From Nitrososphaerales archaeon (GTDB taxonomy: Archaea > Thermoproteota > Nitrososphaeria > Nitrososphaerales > Nitrososphaeraceae): a DNA stretch of 5,891 nt. Below are positions 5,674 through 5,891 of this stretch, piece after piece. The stretch is taken from the NCBI GenBank assembly GCA_029237515.1, contig JARBAV010000053.1, positions 1 to 5,891 of the forward strand, written 5' to 3'. Made by a program: the position numbers and the translations under genes. Below the pieces are notes generated by a model that did no database searches, had not been told where the DNA came from, and saw nothing but the letters and a program-made list of their open reading frames with translations. Every line of letters starts with the position of its first letter. The stretch's first letter is position 1.

Positions 5674-5891
5674 ACCTCGAAGGCAAAGTTCTGCCACTAA
5701 ATCAGACCGAATACCTGATGAATTAGAGCGCTTTGTTAGGCGCGATACTTACGCGCTTCTCATTAAGGGTATGGCTGGCACAGGCAAAACGACTCTTTCA
5801 TTGACCATTCTCAAAACCTTAGGTCAGGCAAGCAATTTTTTTTATATTTCTACTAGAGTATCTCCTAGACAGCTTTTCACTTACTATCCAT
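5666..5891 (+). CDS. P-loop ATPase, KaiC/GvpD-like (3' end outside window)
   Basis: The first 75 residues of an ATPase that continues past the window. A basic, polar N-terminus leads to YALLIKG then GMAGTGKTT (35-43), a Walker A motif with Lys41, followed by a helix (LSLTILKTLG) and a second strand (NFFYISTRVSP). This strand-loop-helix-strand pattern fits RecA/KaiC-type ATPases, and the text after the P-loop resembles the archaeal GvpD/RadA-like group; Walker B is not in view. ATG 5666 is the first start after in-frame stops (the last is TAA at 5657-5659) and overlaps the small ORF by 8 bases. No ribosome binding site of its own is seen, so translation is probably coupled. A run of eight T (5836-5843) falls inside the coding part. 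Substrate or partner cannot be inferred. Confidence 0.75.
   Translation, partial: MNEPRRQSSATKSDRIPDELERFVRRDTYALLIKGMAGTGKTTLSLTILKTLGQASNFFYISTRVSPRQLFTYYP

Noticed and set aside
1..5891. CRISPR array, tRNA, rRNA, insertion sequence or attachment site
   Set aside because: No regularly spaced repeats, cloverleaf-like segments, transposase motifs or terminal inverted repeats were seen on either strand.

Overview
This window reads as archaeal chromosome, most likely from the Thaumarchaeota/Nitrososphaeria or a close relative. It carries a LysW-dependent (amino-carrier-protein) lysine pathway, an archaeal diphthamide methyltransferase gene (dph5) fused to a DUF357 domain, an archaeal-type Lrp/AsnC regulator and a BRE/TATA-type promoter, with many non-AUG starts and overlapping genes. 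Base composition looks moderate and even, with no obvious transferred island. The lineage call is inference from gene content; no rRNA gene is present.

Layout, all on the + strand. 2-457: C-terminal part of the aminotransferase LysJ, beginning at the presumed PLP lysine. 450-875: an Lrp/AsnC (LysM-like) regulator overlapping the lysJ stop; its frame has no ATG, GTG or TTG ahead of the helix-turn-helix, and CTG 450 is the best start. 876-1028: the only clear intergenic control region, with a BRE/TATA promoter and a repeat pair flanking it. 1029-2258: homocitrate synthase. 2252-2419: the 55-residue carrier protein LysW. 2416-3306: the ATP-grasp ligase LysX. 3309-4430: the M20-family hydrolase LysK. 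4466-5533: diphthine synthase fused to DUF357. 5527-5673: a probable 48-residue protein of unknown function. 5666 to the end: the start of a P-loop (KaiC/GvpD-like) ATPase.

How they work together: homocitrate synthase opens the alpha-aminoadipate route. LysX joins the alpha-amino group of aminoadipate to the C-terminus of LysW. LysZ and LysY (not in the window) phosphorylate and reduce the side chain, LysJ transaminates it, and LysK releases lysine from LysW. The Lrp-like protein is a natural candidate for lysine-responsive control. From 1029 onward genes overlap or sit 2-35 bases apart, consistent with one transcript that also carries dph5 and the ATPase.

Most unusual points: LysW ends in Gln instead of the usual Glu that carries the substrate; two genes appear to start with CTG overlapping the upstream stop codon; every lys-block gene whose start is visible lacks an ATG start; Dph5 has a C-terminal DUF357 domain and an altered GDP motif; and a small uncharacterised ORF couples dph5 to the ATPase gene.
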